The notes under the pieces: generated by a model | Seen by the model: only the letters and a program-made list of their open reading frames with translations | Told to the model about the DNA's origin: nothing | Databases searched by the model: none | NCBI RefSeq assembly: GCF_002959755.1 | Contig: NZ_PPCW01000005.1 | Coordinates: 62,001 to 126,000 of the forward strand | Direction of reading: 5' to 3' | DNA: 64,000 nt | Source: Veillonella sp. T11011-6 | GTDB taxonomy: Bacteria > Bacillota > Negativicutes > Veillonellales > Veillonellaceae | Shown: positions 17,318 through 25,799 of the stretch, piece by piece | Position numbering within the stretch: position 1 is the stretch's first letter | How the letters are laid out: the number at the start of each line of letters is the position of its first letter | Made by a program: the position numbers and the translations under genes

Positions 17318-18271
17318 ATGAGCGAACGTGTGGTAGTGGTAAACGCAGGTAAAATGAATTATGACCATGCATTAGATTTTTCTGTGTTATCTAGTGATGT
17401 ACAGGTCTATGATAATAGTACAAATGAAGAGCTTATTGAGCGTATCCAAGGTGCTCGTGTAGTAGTAACAAAAGAGCTTCCTGTTAATGCTGAGTTACTT
17501 TCACAATTCCCAGATACAGTAAAACTCATCGTAGAAGCGGGTACAGGATATAATAATATCGACCTTAATGCAGCAAAGGAAAGAGGCATCACTGTGTGCA
17601 ACATCCCAGCGTACAGTACTGAACGTGTGGCACATACGGTAATCATGATGATCCTCAATTTTGCATCTACCATGCAGAAACAAATCAGCATGCTTGCTAA
17701 AGGAGATCGCAGTAATTTCACAAAATATTTACAAGTGAGCCACACAGAAGTGAATGGTAAAACATTAGGCGTTGTTGGTGCTGGTCACATCGGTATGGAA
17801 GTGATTAAAGTAGCAAAAGCACTAGGTATGAATGTCTTGGTTCATACGCGCACACCAAAGGCTGATGGAGATGGCATTCGTTATGTAAGTCTTGATGAAT
17901 TACTAGAAAATAGTGATTATATTACATTGCATTGCCCATTGAATGACCAAACTAAGTATATGATCAATAAAGAGACAATCGCTAAGATGAAACCTAGTGC
18001 AGTCATTGTAAATACTGGCCGTGGTCCTCTCATTAATGAAGCAGATCTTTGTGAAGCATTAGCGGCTAAACGCATTGCAGGTGCAGGCCTTGATGTACAA
18101 GAGGTAGAACCTCCAGCAGAGGATAGCCCTCTATATACACTGGATAATGTTATTATCACACCACATATGGGCTGGAAAGGCCTTGAAACACGTCAACGCT
18201 TGGTAGGCATCATTCGTGATAATGTTCAAGCATTCTTCAAAGGTGAACCAATTAATGTAGTATCTAAATAA
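17318..18271 (+). CDS. D-2-hydroxyacid dehydrogenase
   Basis: A 317-residue NAD(P)-dependent dehydrogenase of the D-isomer 2-hydroxyacid group, which reduces 2-keto acids. The Rossmann motif is VVGAGHIGMEVIKVAKALG. The three catalytic residues are in place: Arg in NTGRGPLIN, Glu in LDVQEVEPP and His in ITPHMGW. The general shape suggests a glycerate/hydroxypyruvate or 2-ketoacid reductase, but the substrate cannot be told by eye. AGGAGG precedes the ATG and a terminator follows. Confidence 0.85.
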   Translation: MSERVVVVNAGKMNYDHALDFSVLSSDVQVYDNSTNEELIERIQGARVVVTKELPVNAELLSQFPDTVKLIVEAGTGYNNIDLNAAKERGITVCNIPAYSTERVAHTVIMMILNFASTMQKQISMLAKGDRSNFTKYLQVSHTEVNGKTLGVVGAGHIGMEVIKVAKALGMNVLVHTRTPKADGDGIRYVSLDELLENSDYITLHCPLNDQTKYMINKETIAKMKPSAVIVNTGRGPLINEADLCEALAAKRIAGAGLDVQEVEPPAEDSPLYTLDNVIITPHMGWKGLETRQRLVGIIRDNVQAFFKGEPINVVSK

Positions 18272-18371
18272 AATAGATATTAGATAAATAGGCTATCAAA
18301 GAAAATGTGCGCTGAACATACATAAATCAGTGTACAAATAATAGAAATTAAAACGACCTATAAATACAATA

Positions 18372-18411
18372 AGAGCCGTCCCCGGTTGTGTGGGGGCGGC
18401 TCTATTGTTTT
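18372..18411 (+). terminator. Terminator after the dehydrogenase gene
   Basis: G/C-rich stem AGAGCCGTCCCC (18372-18383) with GGGGCGGCTCT (to 18403), including a wobble pair, then a T-rich stretch. Confidence 0.75.
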
Positions 18412-18484
18412 TAGGGCTATCATAGATCAAGTCTTGGTATATATATGTATATATATCAAGGGAGGTAGTTATCCTCAAACTTGA

Positions 18485-19261
18485 TTATGATTGATGTTGT
18501 GTTTTGATGGGACTCCACCAATGGCGTCGATAGGCCTTGATGCCTTCCACCACGGTTCTTGTCGCTTTAGCTGCAATATCTTTTGTTGCAGCTGGTATGC
18601 CCTCTAGGCGATAGGTAATTCCTAACTCCTTATATTTAGCAGTACCCATAACGTGATATGGTAAGCAATCAACGGCTTGTAAGTTTTTCAGGGATCCTAG
18701 GAAAAAGCCTAGACGATAGTGATGATCTGCATTGTCTGTAACTGTAGGAACTACAACGTGACGAACCCAAATGGGAACCTCGACGTCTGCTGTCAATCGA
18801 GCAAAGCCGAGAATAGGCTCTAACGATTTTCCTGTTAACCACAGATGTTTATCAGGATCGATTTCTTTAAGGTCTAGGATGACGAGACTAGTGACACTGA
18901 GTAGCTTACGGTAGGCCACCTCTTGGTGGGGATCAAAACAAATTCCACTTGTATCTAAACAGGTATGGACGTTTCTTTCACGGAAATATGTGAAAAGCTC
19001 AGTAACAAAGTCAATTTGCATAAGAGCTTCCCCACCTGTGACGGTGATACCACCATTAGTATAAAATTGGCGGTTACGTTCGTACTGGTCCCACAATTCC
19101 TCAACAGTCATGAATTTAACATCATCGCTACTTTCATTCCATGTGTCGGGATTGTGGCAATAAGCACAACGCATGGGGCATCCTTGGAGAAAAACCACCA
19201 TGCGCATGCCTGGACCATCAACCGTACCCATCGTTTCAACCGAATGAATACGTCCTGTCAT
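18485..19261 (-). CDS. pflA: Pyruvate formate-lyase activating enzyme
   Basis: A 258-residue radical SAM enzyme that installs the glycyl radical on pyruvate formate-lyase. The cluster motif is C28-PMR-C32-AY-C35 in QGCPMRCAYCHNPDTW. GGITVTGGEALMQ is the usual SAM-binding segment of activases. It lies 12 bases after the separate glycyl-radical protein and in the same direction as the lyase body, so pflB, the small glycyl-radical gene and pflA form one operon. Confidence 0.93.
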   Translation of the reverse strand: MTGRIHSVETMGTVDGPGMRMVVFLQGCPMRCAYCHNPDTWNESSDDVKFMTVEELWDQYERNRQFYTNGGITVTGGEALMQIDFVTELFTYFRERNVHTCLDTSGICFDPHQEVAYRKLLSVTSLVILDLKEIDPDKHLWLTGKSLEPILGFARLTADVEVPIWVRHVVVPTVTDNADHHYRLGFFLGSLKNLQAVDCLPYHVMGTAKYKELGITYRLEGIPAATKDIAAKATRTVVEGIKAYRRHWWSPIKTQHQS

Positions 19262-19273
19262 AGGAAACCTCGA

Positions 19274-19513
19274 TTAGATTTGTTGATGGAATGTACGGGA
19301 AATAACTTCGTCCTGTTGTTGTTTTGTCAATTTGCTGAAGTGCACTGCGTAACCAGATACACGAACAGTCAATTGAGGATACAACTCAGGATGTTTTTGA
19401 GCGTCTAACAATGTTTCACGAGTGAACACGTTAACGTTCAAATGATGACCGCCTTTTTGGGAGTAGCCATCCAATAACTCTACCAAGTTATCAACTTGTT
19501 GTTGGTTGCTCAT
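19274..19513 (-). CDS. grcA: Stand-alone glycyl-radical domain of pyruvate formate-lyase
   Basis: A 79-residue protein equal to the C-terminal part of normal [12 protein letters not shown] carries the radical glycine (G54), and [13 protein letters not shown] and [12 protein letters not shown] match the PFL C-terminus. It has its own AAGGAGG and ATG. It resembles E. coli GrcA (YfiD), the spare part that repairs oxygen-cleaved PFL. Here, however, the main PFL gene upstream lacks this domain altogether, so the small protein must supply it in normal catalysis. The product would be activated by PflA, whose gene follows. Confidence 0.88.
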   Translation of the reverse strand: MSNQQQVDNLVELLDGYSQKGGHHLNVNVFTRETLLDAQKHPELYPQLTVRVSGYAVHFSKLTKQQQDEVISRTFHQQI

Positions 19514-19547
19514 GGGTATTGCCTCCTTTCAACCAAGACTAACACTC

Positions 19548-19577
19548 GTATCGGTGCCGGTGAAAGCAGTCCGATAC
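19548..19577 (-). promoter_or_regulatory. Hairpin in the pflB-grcA spacer
   Basis: GTATCGG (19548-19554) pairs with CCGATAC (19571-19577) between the two parts of PFL. No T run follows, so it may be an mRNA-processing or stability element that sets the ratio of the two subunits. Confidence 0.45.
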
Positions 19578-19588
19578 TATGGAAGACG

Positions 19589-21706
19589 TTAATTATCTTC
19601 CTTTATAGTAACATTCGGTTCGCTGCAAGCGAAGTTTGTATTGGAGTTAGGCAATTGAGATGGATCTAACTCAATGTCAAAATCGCTAACGGACACAAAT
19701 GTTTCACCAGATTTACCTAATGCGTCAGGAATGATAGAGAAGGTATTGGAAATACCATCGGAGCTATCACGCCATGGCATTTTTGCTACGGATGCCAACG
19801 AAGAAATAGCACCGTGAGTATCACGACCATGCATTGGGTTAGCACCAGGAGCGAAAGCTTCACCAGCTTTACGGCCGTCTGGAGTGGAACCTGTTGCAGT
19901 ACCATATACTACGTTGGAAGTAATTGTTAACAAGCTCATAGTAGGAACGGATTGACGGTATGTAGGATGTTTACGAATCTTATTCATAAATGTAGAAACA
20001 ACTTTTGCTGCTAAGCTATCTACACGATCGTCATCGTTACCATATTTAGGAAAGTCACCTTCGATTTCGAAATCAACAGCGATGCCGTTTTCGTCACGAA
20101 TAGGTTTTACCTTAGCATATTTAATAGCGGACAAGGAGTCAGCTACTACGGATAAACCAGCGATACCAGTTGCAAACCAACGAGTTACCTTGCGGTCATG
20201 CAATGCCATTTCTAGTTTTTCATAAGCATATTTGTCGTGCATGTAGTGAATGATGTTCAATGCGTTTACATATACGCCTGCCAACCATTCCATCATGTCG
20301 TCGAATTTTTCCCATACTTCATCGAATTCTAAGTATTCGGAAGTGATAGGGCGGTATTTAGGACCAATTTGTTTCTTTAATTTTTCGTCAACGCCGCCAT
20401 TGATTGCGTAAAGCAAGCATTTAGCCAAGTTGGAACGAGCGCCAAAGAATTGCATCTCTTTACCAATACGCATTGGGGATACGCAGCATGCGATAGCGTA
20501 GTCATCACCAGAGTTAGGACGCATTAAGTCGTCGTTTTCGTATTGGATGGAAGATGTTTCGATGGATAATTTCGCACAGAAGCGACGGAAGCCGATTGGC
20601 ATGCGAGGGGACCACAATACAGTGAGGTTTGGTTCTGGAGCAGGACCAAGGTTAGTCAATGTATGTAGGTAACGGAAGGACATTTTGGAAACTAATGTAC
20701 GGCCGTCAGTACCCATACCACCGATGGATTCTGTAGTCCAAACAGGATCGCCTGTGAACAAGTTATTGTATTCATGGATACGTGCGAAACGAACCATGCG
20801 CAATTTCATGATAAAGTGATCTACGAACTCTTGGATTTGTTCTTCTGTATATGTACCGTTGCGAAGGTCACGTTCTGCGTAGATGTCTAGGAATGTAGAG
20901 TTACGACCGATGGACATAGCAGCACCGTTTTGCTCTTTAATAGCGCCAAGGTAACCGAAGTAAATCCATTGCATAGCTTCTTTAACGTCTTTAGCTGGTC
21001 CAGAAATGTCGTAACCATAAGATGCGGCCATTTCTTTCAATTCTTTCAAGGAACGGATTTGTTCTTGGATTTCTTCACGATCGCGAATTACTTCTTCCAA
21101 CATATCGCCCATTGTGATGCTGAATTGTTCTTTTTTATCTTCGATGAGGTAATCAATACCATACAACGCGATACGACGATAGTCGCCAATGATACGGCCA
21201 CGGCTGTAAGCATCAGGCAAACCAGTTACAATGTGAGCTGTACGAGCGGCACGCATTTCTGGTGTATATACATCAAATACGCCATCGTTGTGAGTTTTAC
21301 GATGTTTTTTGAAGAAGTCTTCTGTTTGCGGATCCATTTTGAAGCCGTATTCTTCAATAGCAGATTTCGCAGTACGCAAGCCACCATAAGGGAACATAGC
21401 GCGTTTTAATGGTTTGTCAGTTTGCAAACCAACGATCGTTTCAAGGTCTTTGTCGATATATCCTGGCGCATGGGCAGTAATGTGTGTGGCCACGGAAGTA
21501 TCAGCATCGAGCATGCCGCCTTTTTCACGTTCTTCTTCATAAAGCTTCATTACTTGGTCCCATAATTTTGTCGTTCTTTCTGTAGGACCAGCAAGGAAGG
21601 AATCGTCCCCTTCATAGGGGATATAGTTTCTTTGAATAAAGTCGCGTACATCAACGGCTTTATCCCACACACCTGTGTTAAAATCTTTCCATGCAGTATG
21701 TTGCAT
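19589..21706 (-). CDS. pflB: Pyruvate formate-lyase body, lacking the glycyl-radical domain
   Basis: A 705-residue PFL. It makes acetyl-CoA and formate from pyruvate and CoA without oxygen. The catalytic Cys-Cys pair is present (about 407-408, in [10 protein letters not shown]). The C-terminal region keeps [20 protein letters not shown] and [16 protein letters not shown]. It then ends in PNVTIKEDN instead of continuing into the radical domain, which is coded by the next gene 75 bases away. Nothing homologous is readable in that spacer, so this is a true split, not a frameshift. ATG 21706 follows GGAGGTGCAAA; 18 upstream residues of the open frame are ignored. Confidence 0.9.
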   Translation of the reverse strand: MQHTAWKDFNTGVWDKAVDVRDFIQRNYIPYEGDDSFLAGPTERTTKLWDQVMKLYEEEREKGGMLDADTSVATHITAHAPGYIDKDLETIVGLQTDKPLKRAMFPYGGLRTAKSAIEEYGFKMDPQTEDFFKKHRKTHNDGVFDVYTPEMRAARTAHIVTGLPDAYSRGRIIGDYRRIALYGIDYLIEDKKEQFSITMGDMLEEVIRDREEIQEQIRSLKELKEMAASYGYDISGPAKDVKEAMQWIYFGYLGAIKEQNGAAMSIGRNSTFLDIYAERDLRNGTYTEEQIQEFVDHFIMKLRMVRFARIHEYNNLFTGDPVWTTESIGGMGTDGRTLVSKMSFRYLHTLTNLGPAPEPNLTVLWSPRMPIGFRRFCAKLSIETSSIQYENDDLMRPNSGDDYAIACCVSPMRIGKEMQFFGARSNLAKCLLYAINGGVDEKLKKQIGPKYRPITSEYLEFDEVWEKFDDMMEWLAGVYVNALNIIHYMHDKYAYEKLEMALHDRKVTRWFATGIAGLSVVADSLSAIKYAKVKPIRDENGIAVDFEIEGDFPKYGNDDDRVDSLAAKVVSTFMNKIRKHPTYRQSVPTMSLLTITSNVVYGTATGSTPDGRKAGEAFAPGANPMHGRDTHGAISSLASVAKMPWRDSSDGISNTFSIIPDALGKSGETFVSVSDFDIELDPSQLPNSNTNFACSEPNVTIKEDN

Positions 21707-22081
21707 TTTGCACCTCCATAAAAGGATATAACTATAGATTTCTATGCCTATAGTGTACAATGTTTGTCCTGATTTAACAAATTTTAAATGATATATATTT
21801 TCAATACATACTATGCAATTTTCGTAAGAATGGATGTTATTTGTAATTTAATAATAGTAAAAACACTATATAAATACATTAAAAGTATACTTGTTGCTTG
21901 ATTTATTTAGATTTGAGTTTGGGAAAATCAATTATTGTATTATCTTTAAATAATGAAAATTTATATCAATAAATAGAAAGTGTTCGATATGTTGTGATGG
22001 ATCTTCTTGGAATTGTAGAGGGTTATTATGGTAATATTTAGATAGTATTGATTATGGAATTACGTAGAAAGGTAGATGCTA
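21707..22081. promoter_or_regulatory. AT-rich divergent region between pflB and an EamA gene
   Basis: About 375 bases with no plausible gene. It must contain the promoter of the leftward pfl operon, but no clear FNR-like site or strong hairpin was found by eye. Confidence 0.35.
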
Positions 22082-22948
22082 ATGACAAATCGTATGAAAG
22101 CCATTTTAGGGGCATCTGCCACCATTGCCGTTTGGGCTACGGCATTTCCTTTTGGTAAAGTAGCATTGCAATCAGTAGATGCATTGACACTCTCGGTAGC
22201 GAGGGTTGTAGGTGGTGCTATACTCATGCTAATTATTGGTGTATTTAAGGGATTACATATACCTACATCTTGGCGTGAGTGGGGCCTATATATTCTGCTA
22301 GGGGCTACAGGAAACTTCGTTTACCAAGTCGTTTTTAATGAAGGATTGCGAACAATACCGGCCGCTACATCTAGTATTATTATGGCTTTGACACCGATGA
22401 CTACAGCATTGATGGCATTGGTAGTCTATAAGGATAAAATACGTCCTATAGGTTGGATCTTCACCATAACTGCTTTTATAGGTGTGGCCGTTATTATTCT
22501 TTGGAATTCCACTCTGACCATTCCAATGGGGGCCATATGGACGTTGATTGGTATGATACTGTTTGCGGTTTATAATATTCTAAATCGCGGGCTTAGTCTG
22601 AAAGGTTATGACTCGATTACTATCGCTATGTGGTCCATGTTTACAGGTGCCATTATGGCACTACCTTTTGCAGATCATGCTATTGAAATGATTGGAGCCG
22701 CACCAATTACTGCGAAGCTTGCTATGATATACCTAGCATTCTTTTCCAGTGCATTAGGATTCGTATTCTGGAGCTATGCCTTTGAACATGCTGAAAAGGT
22801 GTCTGATGTAACTAACTTTATGTATATCTCGCCAATTGTGGCAGCTATAGTAGCAGCCTTTTTATTGGGCGAAATACCAAATATGGGACTCTATATTGGA
22901 GCGCCTGTTATTTTAGGATCCCTATATCTCTTTAATCGATATAGATAA
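22082..22948 (+). CDS. EamA-family (DMT) permease
   Basis: A 288-residue inner-membrane protein with about ten hydrophobic segments in two EamA repeats. AVWATAFPFGKVAL near the N-terminus and PLIxxxxAxxxLGE-like ISPIVAAIVAAFLLGE near the C-terminus are typical of drug/metabolite transporters. ATG 22082 is preferred over ATG 22076, which would be too close to the AAAGG site. The substrate is unknown. It stands alone, with a terminator after it. Confidence 0.85.
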   Translation: MTNRMKAILGASATIAVWATAFPFGKVALQSVDALTLSVARVVGGAILMLIIGVFKGLHIPTSWREWGLYILLGATGNFVYQVVFNEGLRTIPAATSSIIMALTPMTTALMALVVYKDKIRPIGWIFTITAFIGVAVIILWNSTLTIPMGAIWTLIGMILFAVYNILNRGLSLKGYDSITIAMWSMFTGAIMALPFADHAIEMIGAAPITAKLAMIYLAFFSSALGFVFWSYAFEHAEKVSDVTNFMYISPIVAAIVAAFLLGEIPNMGLYIGAPVILGSLYLFNRYR

Positions 22949-22950
22949 AT

Positions 22951-22988
22951 AAAGAACCTCAACTTTTTAAAGGTTGAGGTTCTTTTTT
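22951..22988 (+). terminator. Terminator after the EamA gene
   Basis: Twelve-bp stem AAGAACCTCAAC and its complement with a short loop, then T6. Confidence 0.88.
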
Positions 22989-22990
22989 GT

Positions 22991-23060
22991 TTGACAGTCC
23001 TTATAAATTGTAGTAATCTAAGTACATAATTAAAACATACCTTAAAGATATGTTTTAAGG
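22991..23060 (+). promoter_or_regulatory. Promoter and alternative hairpins ahead of metN
   Basis: TTGACA (22991-22996), a 17-bp spacer and TAATCT (23014-23019). Downstream, AAAACATA (23032-23039) can pair with TATGTTTT (23049-23056), while CCTTAAA (23040-23046) can pair with TTTAAGG (23054-23060). The two stems exclude each other. They may be an operator or a leader switch. No SAM riboswitch was recognised. Confidence 0.5.
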
Positions 23061-23103
23061 TCAAGATTAATTCCTACCATATTGTGGGGAAAGAGGTGGT
23101 ACA

Positions 23104-24126
23104 GTGATTGCTATACGAAATGTAACGAAAGAGTTCGACGTTAATAAGCAAAAGGTTACTGCATTATCTGATGTAAACTTTACCATAGAAAAAGGCGACA
23201 TATTTGGCATTATTGGCTTCAGTGGAGCTGGTAAATCTACACTGCTGCGCATGATTAATGCCTTAGAGGTACCTACCTCTGGTCATGTTGAAATAGATGG
23301 TGTGAATATCAATAGTTTAAGTTTTAACGAGCTTAGAAAGGTGCGTAAGCGCATCGGCATGGTATTTCAACAGTTCAATTTGTTGAATGCTAAGTCTGTA
23401 TATGATAATGTGGCGATTCCATTAATTCTAAATAAAGTTCCTAAATCAGAGATTGATAAAAAGGTTAAAACCTTGTTAGACTTTGTTGATTTAGGGGACA
23501 AAGCAAATGCCTATCCTGGAGAATTATCTGGTGGTCAAAAGCAGCGCGTTGGTATTGCCCGTGCGTTAGCTACAGATCCATCGATTCTTTTATGCGATGA
23601 AGCAACAAGTGCTCTTGATCCAGATACGACAGAGTCTATTCTTCAATTATTGGAGCGCGTTAATCGTGAACTTGGGGTAACGGTGGTTATCGTCACTCAT
23701 GAGATTGATGTAATTCAAAAAATTTGTAATCGCGTTGTGGTTATGGAGCATGGAAAGCTCATAGAGAGTGGCTCCGTACTTGAGGTGTTTAGTAAACCTA
23801 AACATGAAACAACAAAGCGATTTGTACGTACTGTAATTCCTGATGAAATTCCATCAACAGTGAAACATACCTTGGCTTGTGATAAACGGCCATATACAAT
23901 TCTTAAGATGCATTTCTTAGGAAATAATACGACCGATAATGTTTTATATCATATTAACAAAACCTTTGATTTAGAAACAAGTGTGTTATTTGCTACCGTA
24001 ACAGAGCTAGAACATACAATACTTGGTATTTTTATTGTTCAGTTTATTGGTGATGATCTTGAGGTGGGCAAGGTAAAAGAATATCTTGTAACCCAAGGCA
24101 TTGAATGGCAGGAGGTGGCACTATAA
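23104..24126 (+). CDS. metN: Methionine ABC transporter ATP-binding protein
   Basis: A 340-residue ABC ATPase. Walker A is GFSGAGKST (38-46), signature LSGGQKQR, Walker B ILLCDEATSALD, H-loop VTHE. The last ~75 residues (after RFVRTVIPDE) form the NIL regulatory domain that binds methionine and inhibits transport in E. coli MetN. Translation starts at GTG 23104 after GAGGTGG. The stop TAA shares its last A with the metI start codon. It forms metNIQ with the next two genes. Confidence 0.92.
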   Translation: MIAIRNVTKEFDVNKQKVTALSDVNFTIEKGDIFGIIGFSGAGKSTLLRMINALEVPTSGHVEIDGVNINSLSFNELRKVRKRIGMVFQQFNLLNAKSVYDNVAIPLILNKVPKSEIDKKVKTLLDFVDLGDKANAYPGELSGGQKQRVGIARALATDPSILLCDEATSALDPDTTESILQLLERVNRELGVTVVIVTHEIDVIQKICNRVVVMEHGKLIESGSVLEVFSKPKHETTKRFVRTVIPDEIPSTVKHTLACDKRPYTILKMHFLGNNTTDNVLYHINKTFDLETSVLFATVTELEHTILGIFIVQFIGDDLEVGKVKEYLVTQGIEWQEVAL

Positions 24127-24797
24127 TGGACTTCTTCATGCAAGAACTTGGTGTTCCAGGTTCGCAGTTATTACTAGCTGCAGAACAAACATTATACATG
24201 GTGTTCCTGTCTCTCTTCATCGGCACCATACTAGGGCTGATTATCGCAGTTACACTAGTGGTAACAAATCCTAATGGTATTGTCAAAAACAGCATTGTTT
24301 ACACCATTACAAACACAATTGTTAATATTGTGCGTTCTGTACCATTTATTATCTTAATGGTGTTTATCTTACCGTTGACTAAGATGATTGTTGGTACTCG
24401 GGTTGGTACAACGGCGGCTATCGTACCACTTGTTATATTCATTGCGCCTTATCTTGCTCGACTCTTTGAAAACTCTATTTTAGAGGTTAATAAAGGCATT
24501 ATCGAGGCTGCACAATCGATGGGTGCATCCCATTTTGAGGTGATTTGGCATTTCCTTTTACCAGAGGCAAAGGGTTCGCTTATCTTATCCATTACAACAG
24601 GTACTATTGGCCTTATTGGTGCTACTGCTATGGCTGGTGCCATTGGCGCAGGCGGTGTAGGTGACTTGGCCCTTACCTATGGTTATGAGCGGTTGAACTT
24701 CCCATTGATGTTATTTACTGTTGTTATTTTGATTATCTTTGTTCAAATTATTCAAACAATAGGTAACTACTTTGCACGTCGTGCGCGTCGTTCCTGA
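24126..24797 (+). CDS. metI: Methionine ABC transporter permease
   Basis: A 223-residue permease with about five membrane segments. The EAA loop is present: EAAQSMGASHFEVIWHFLLPEA. It follows metN with a one-base overlap (TAATG) and is preceded by AGGAGGTGG inside metN. It imports D/L-methionine with MetN and MetQ. Confidence 0.92.
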   Translation: MDFFMQELGVPGSQLLLAAEQTLYMVFLSLFIGTILGLIIAVTLVVTNPNGIVKNSIVYTITNTIVNIVRSVPFIILMVFILPLTKMIVGTRVGTTAAIVPLVIFIAPYLARLFENSILEVNKGIIEAAQSMGASHFEVIWHFLLPEAKGSLILSITTGTIGLIGATAMAGAIGAGGVGDLALTYGYERLNFPLMLFTVVILIIFVQIIQTIGNYFARRARRS

Positions 24798-24851
24798 TTT
24801 GATGAAATAGATTTTGGTGATATTGATTGTGAAAGTATAGGAGAATGTACT

Positions 24852-25676
24852 ATGAAATTTAAAAAACTCCTTGCCCTTGGTGCGGCATTAGTATTTAGCG
24901 TAGCTTTTATCGCAGGCTGCGGTTCCAATAATAGCGATAATGGTGCTAAAAAGGAATTATCCTATAGTAAGTCTCAAGGCCCTTACTCTGAATTATTTGA
25001 AAAAGGTGTTAAACCAATTTTGGAAAAACAAGGCTATACCTTTAAAGGTGTAGATATGTCTGACTTGGTACAAGCGGACCAAGTGTTGAGCGATGGTGAA
25101 GTAGATTTCAACGTTGAACAACATACAGCATACATGAAAAACTTTAACGAAAAACAAAATGGTCATCTTGTAGCGTTGACTCCAATTCCAACTGTACCAG
25201 CGGGTATCTTTAGCGGTTCCAAAACATCTTTAGACCAAGTGGCAGATGGTGATACTATTGCAGTACCAAATGATGCATCTAACATGGCTCGTGCCTATGC
25301 GTTGTTGCAAAAAATCGGTTGGATTAAACTTGATCCTAACAAAGATTTAGCGACAGTAACACAAGCAGATATTATTGAAAATCCTAAACATCTTAAATTT
25401 ACAGAAATGAAATCCCTTACAATTCCTTCTGTACGTACTGATTTTGACTATATTGTTATTACTGGTGCTATCATCTATAATGCAAAAATTGATCCTAAAA
25501 CTGCATTAGCAAATGAAGATGTATTACCACAATGGTTGTTACAAGTAGTAGTTAACGAGAAAAATAAAGATGCACAATGGGCAAAAGACATTGTAGCAGC
25601 TTACCACTCTCAAGAATTCAAAGACTACATGGAAAAAAATAACAACGGCCTATGGTTTGTACCAAAAGGTGAATAG
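24852..25676 (+). CDS. metQ: Methionine-binding lipoprotein
   Basis: A 274-residue NlpA-family lipoprotein. The signal peptide ends in the lipobox AFIAGC (Cys near residue 23). YSELFEKGVKPILEKQGY and VDFNVEQHTAYMKNF are typical of MetQ, as is the segment with PNDASNMARAYALLQKIGW, which lines the methionine pocket. It is the last gene of metNIQ and ends at a strong terminator. Confidence 0.92.
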   Translation: MKFKKLLALGAALVFSVAFIAGCGSNNSDNGAKKELSYSKSQGPYSELFEKGVKPILEKQGYTFKGVDMSDLVQADQVLSDGEVDFNVEQHTAYMKNFNEKQNGHLVALTPIPTVPAGIFSGSKTSLDQVADGDTIAVPNDASNMARAYALLQKIGWIKLDPNKDLATVTQADIIENPKHLKFTEMKSLTIPSVRTDFDYIVITGAIIYNAKIDPKTALANEDVLPQWLLQVVVNEKNKDAQWAKDIVAAYHSQEFKDYMEKNNNGLWFVPKGE

Positions 25677-25690
25677 AATATAGAAATATA

Positions 25691-25730
25691 AAAGACCCCC
25701 TAATAAGTTTTTACTTATTAGGGGGTCTTT
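25691..25730 (+). terminator. Terminator after metNIQ
   Basis: Seventeen-bp stem AAAGACCCCCTAATAAG (25691-25707) with its complement (25714-25730). Confidence 0.88.
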
Positions 25731-25799
25731 GTTTGTCGGGAATAATCTGAGCTCATTAGTATCTGCTGCAAGTAGGGTAGTTACCTTTGGTAGACTTCC

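Noticed and set aside
19514-19588. Frameshift as the cause of the split PFL
   Set aside because: No PFL-like residues can be read in the spacer in any frame, and the small gene has its own AAGGAGG and ATG.
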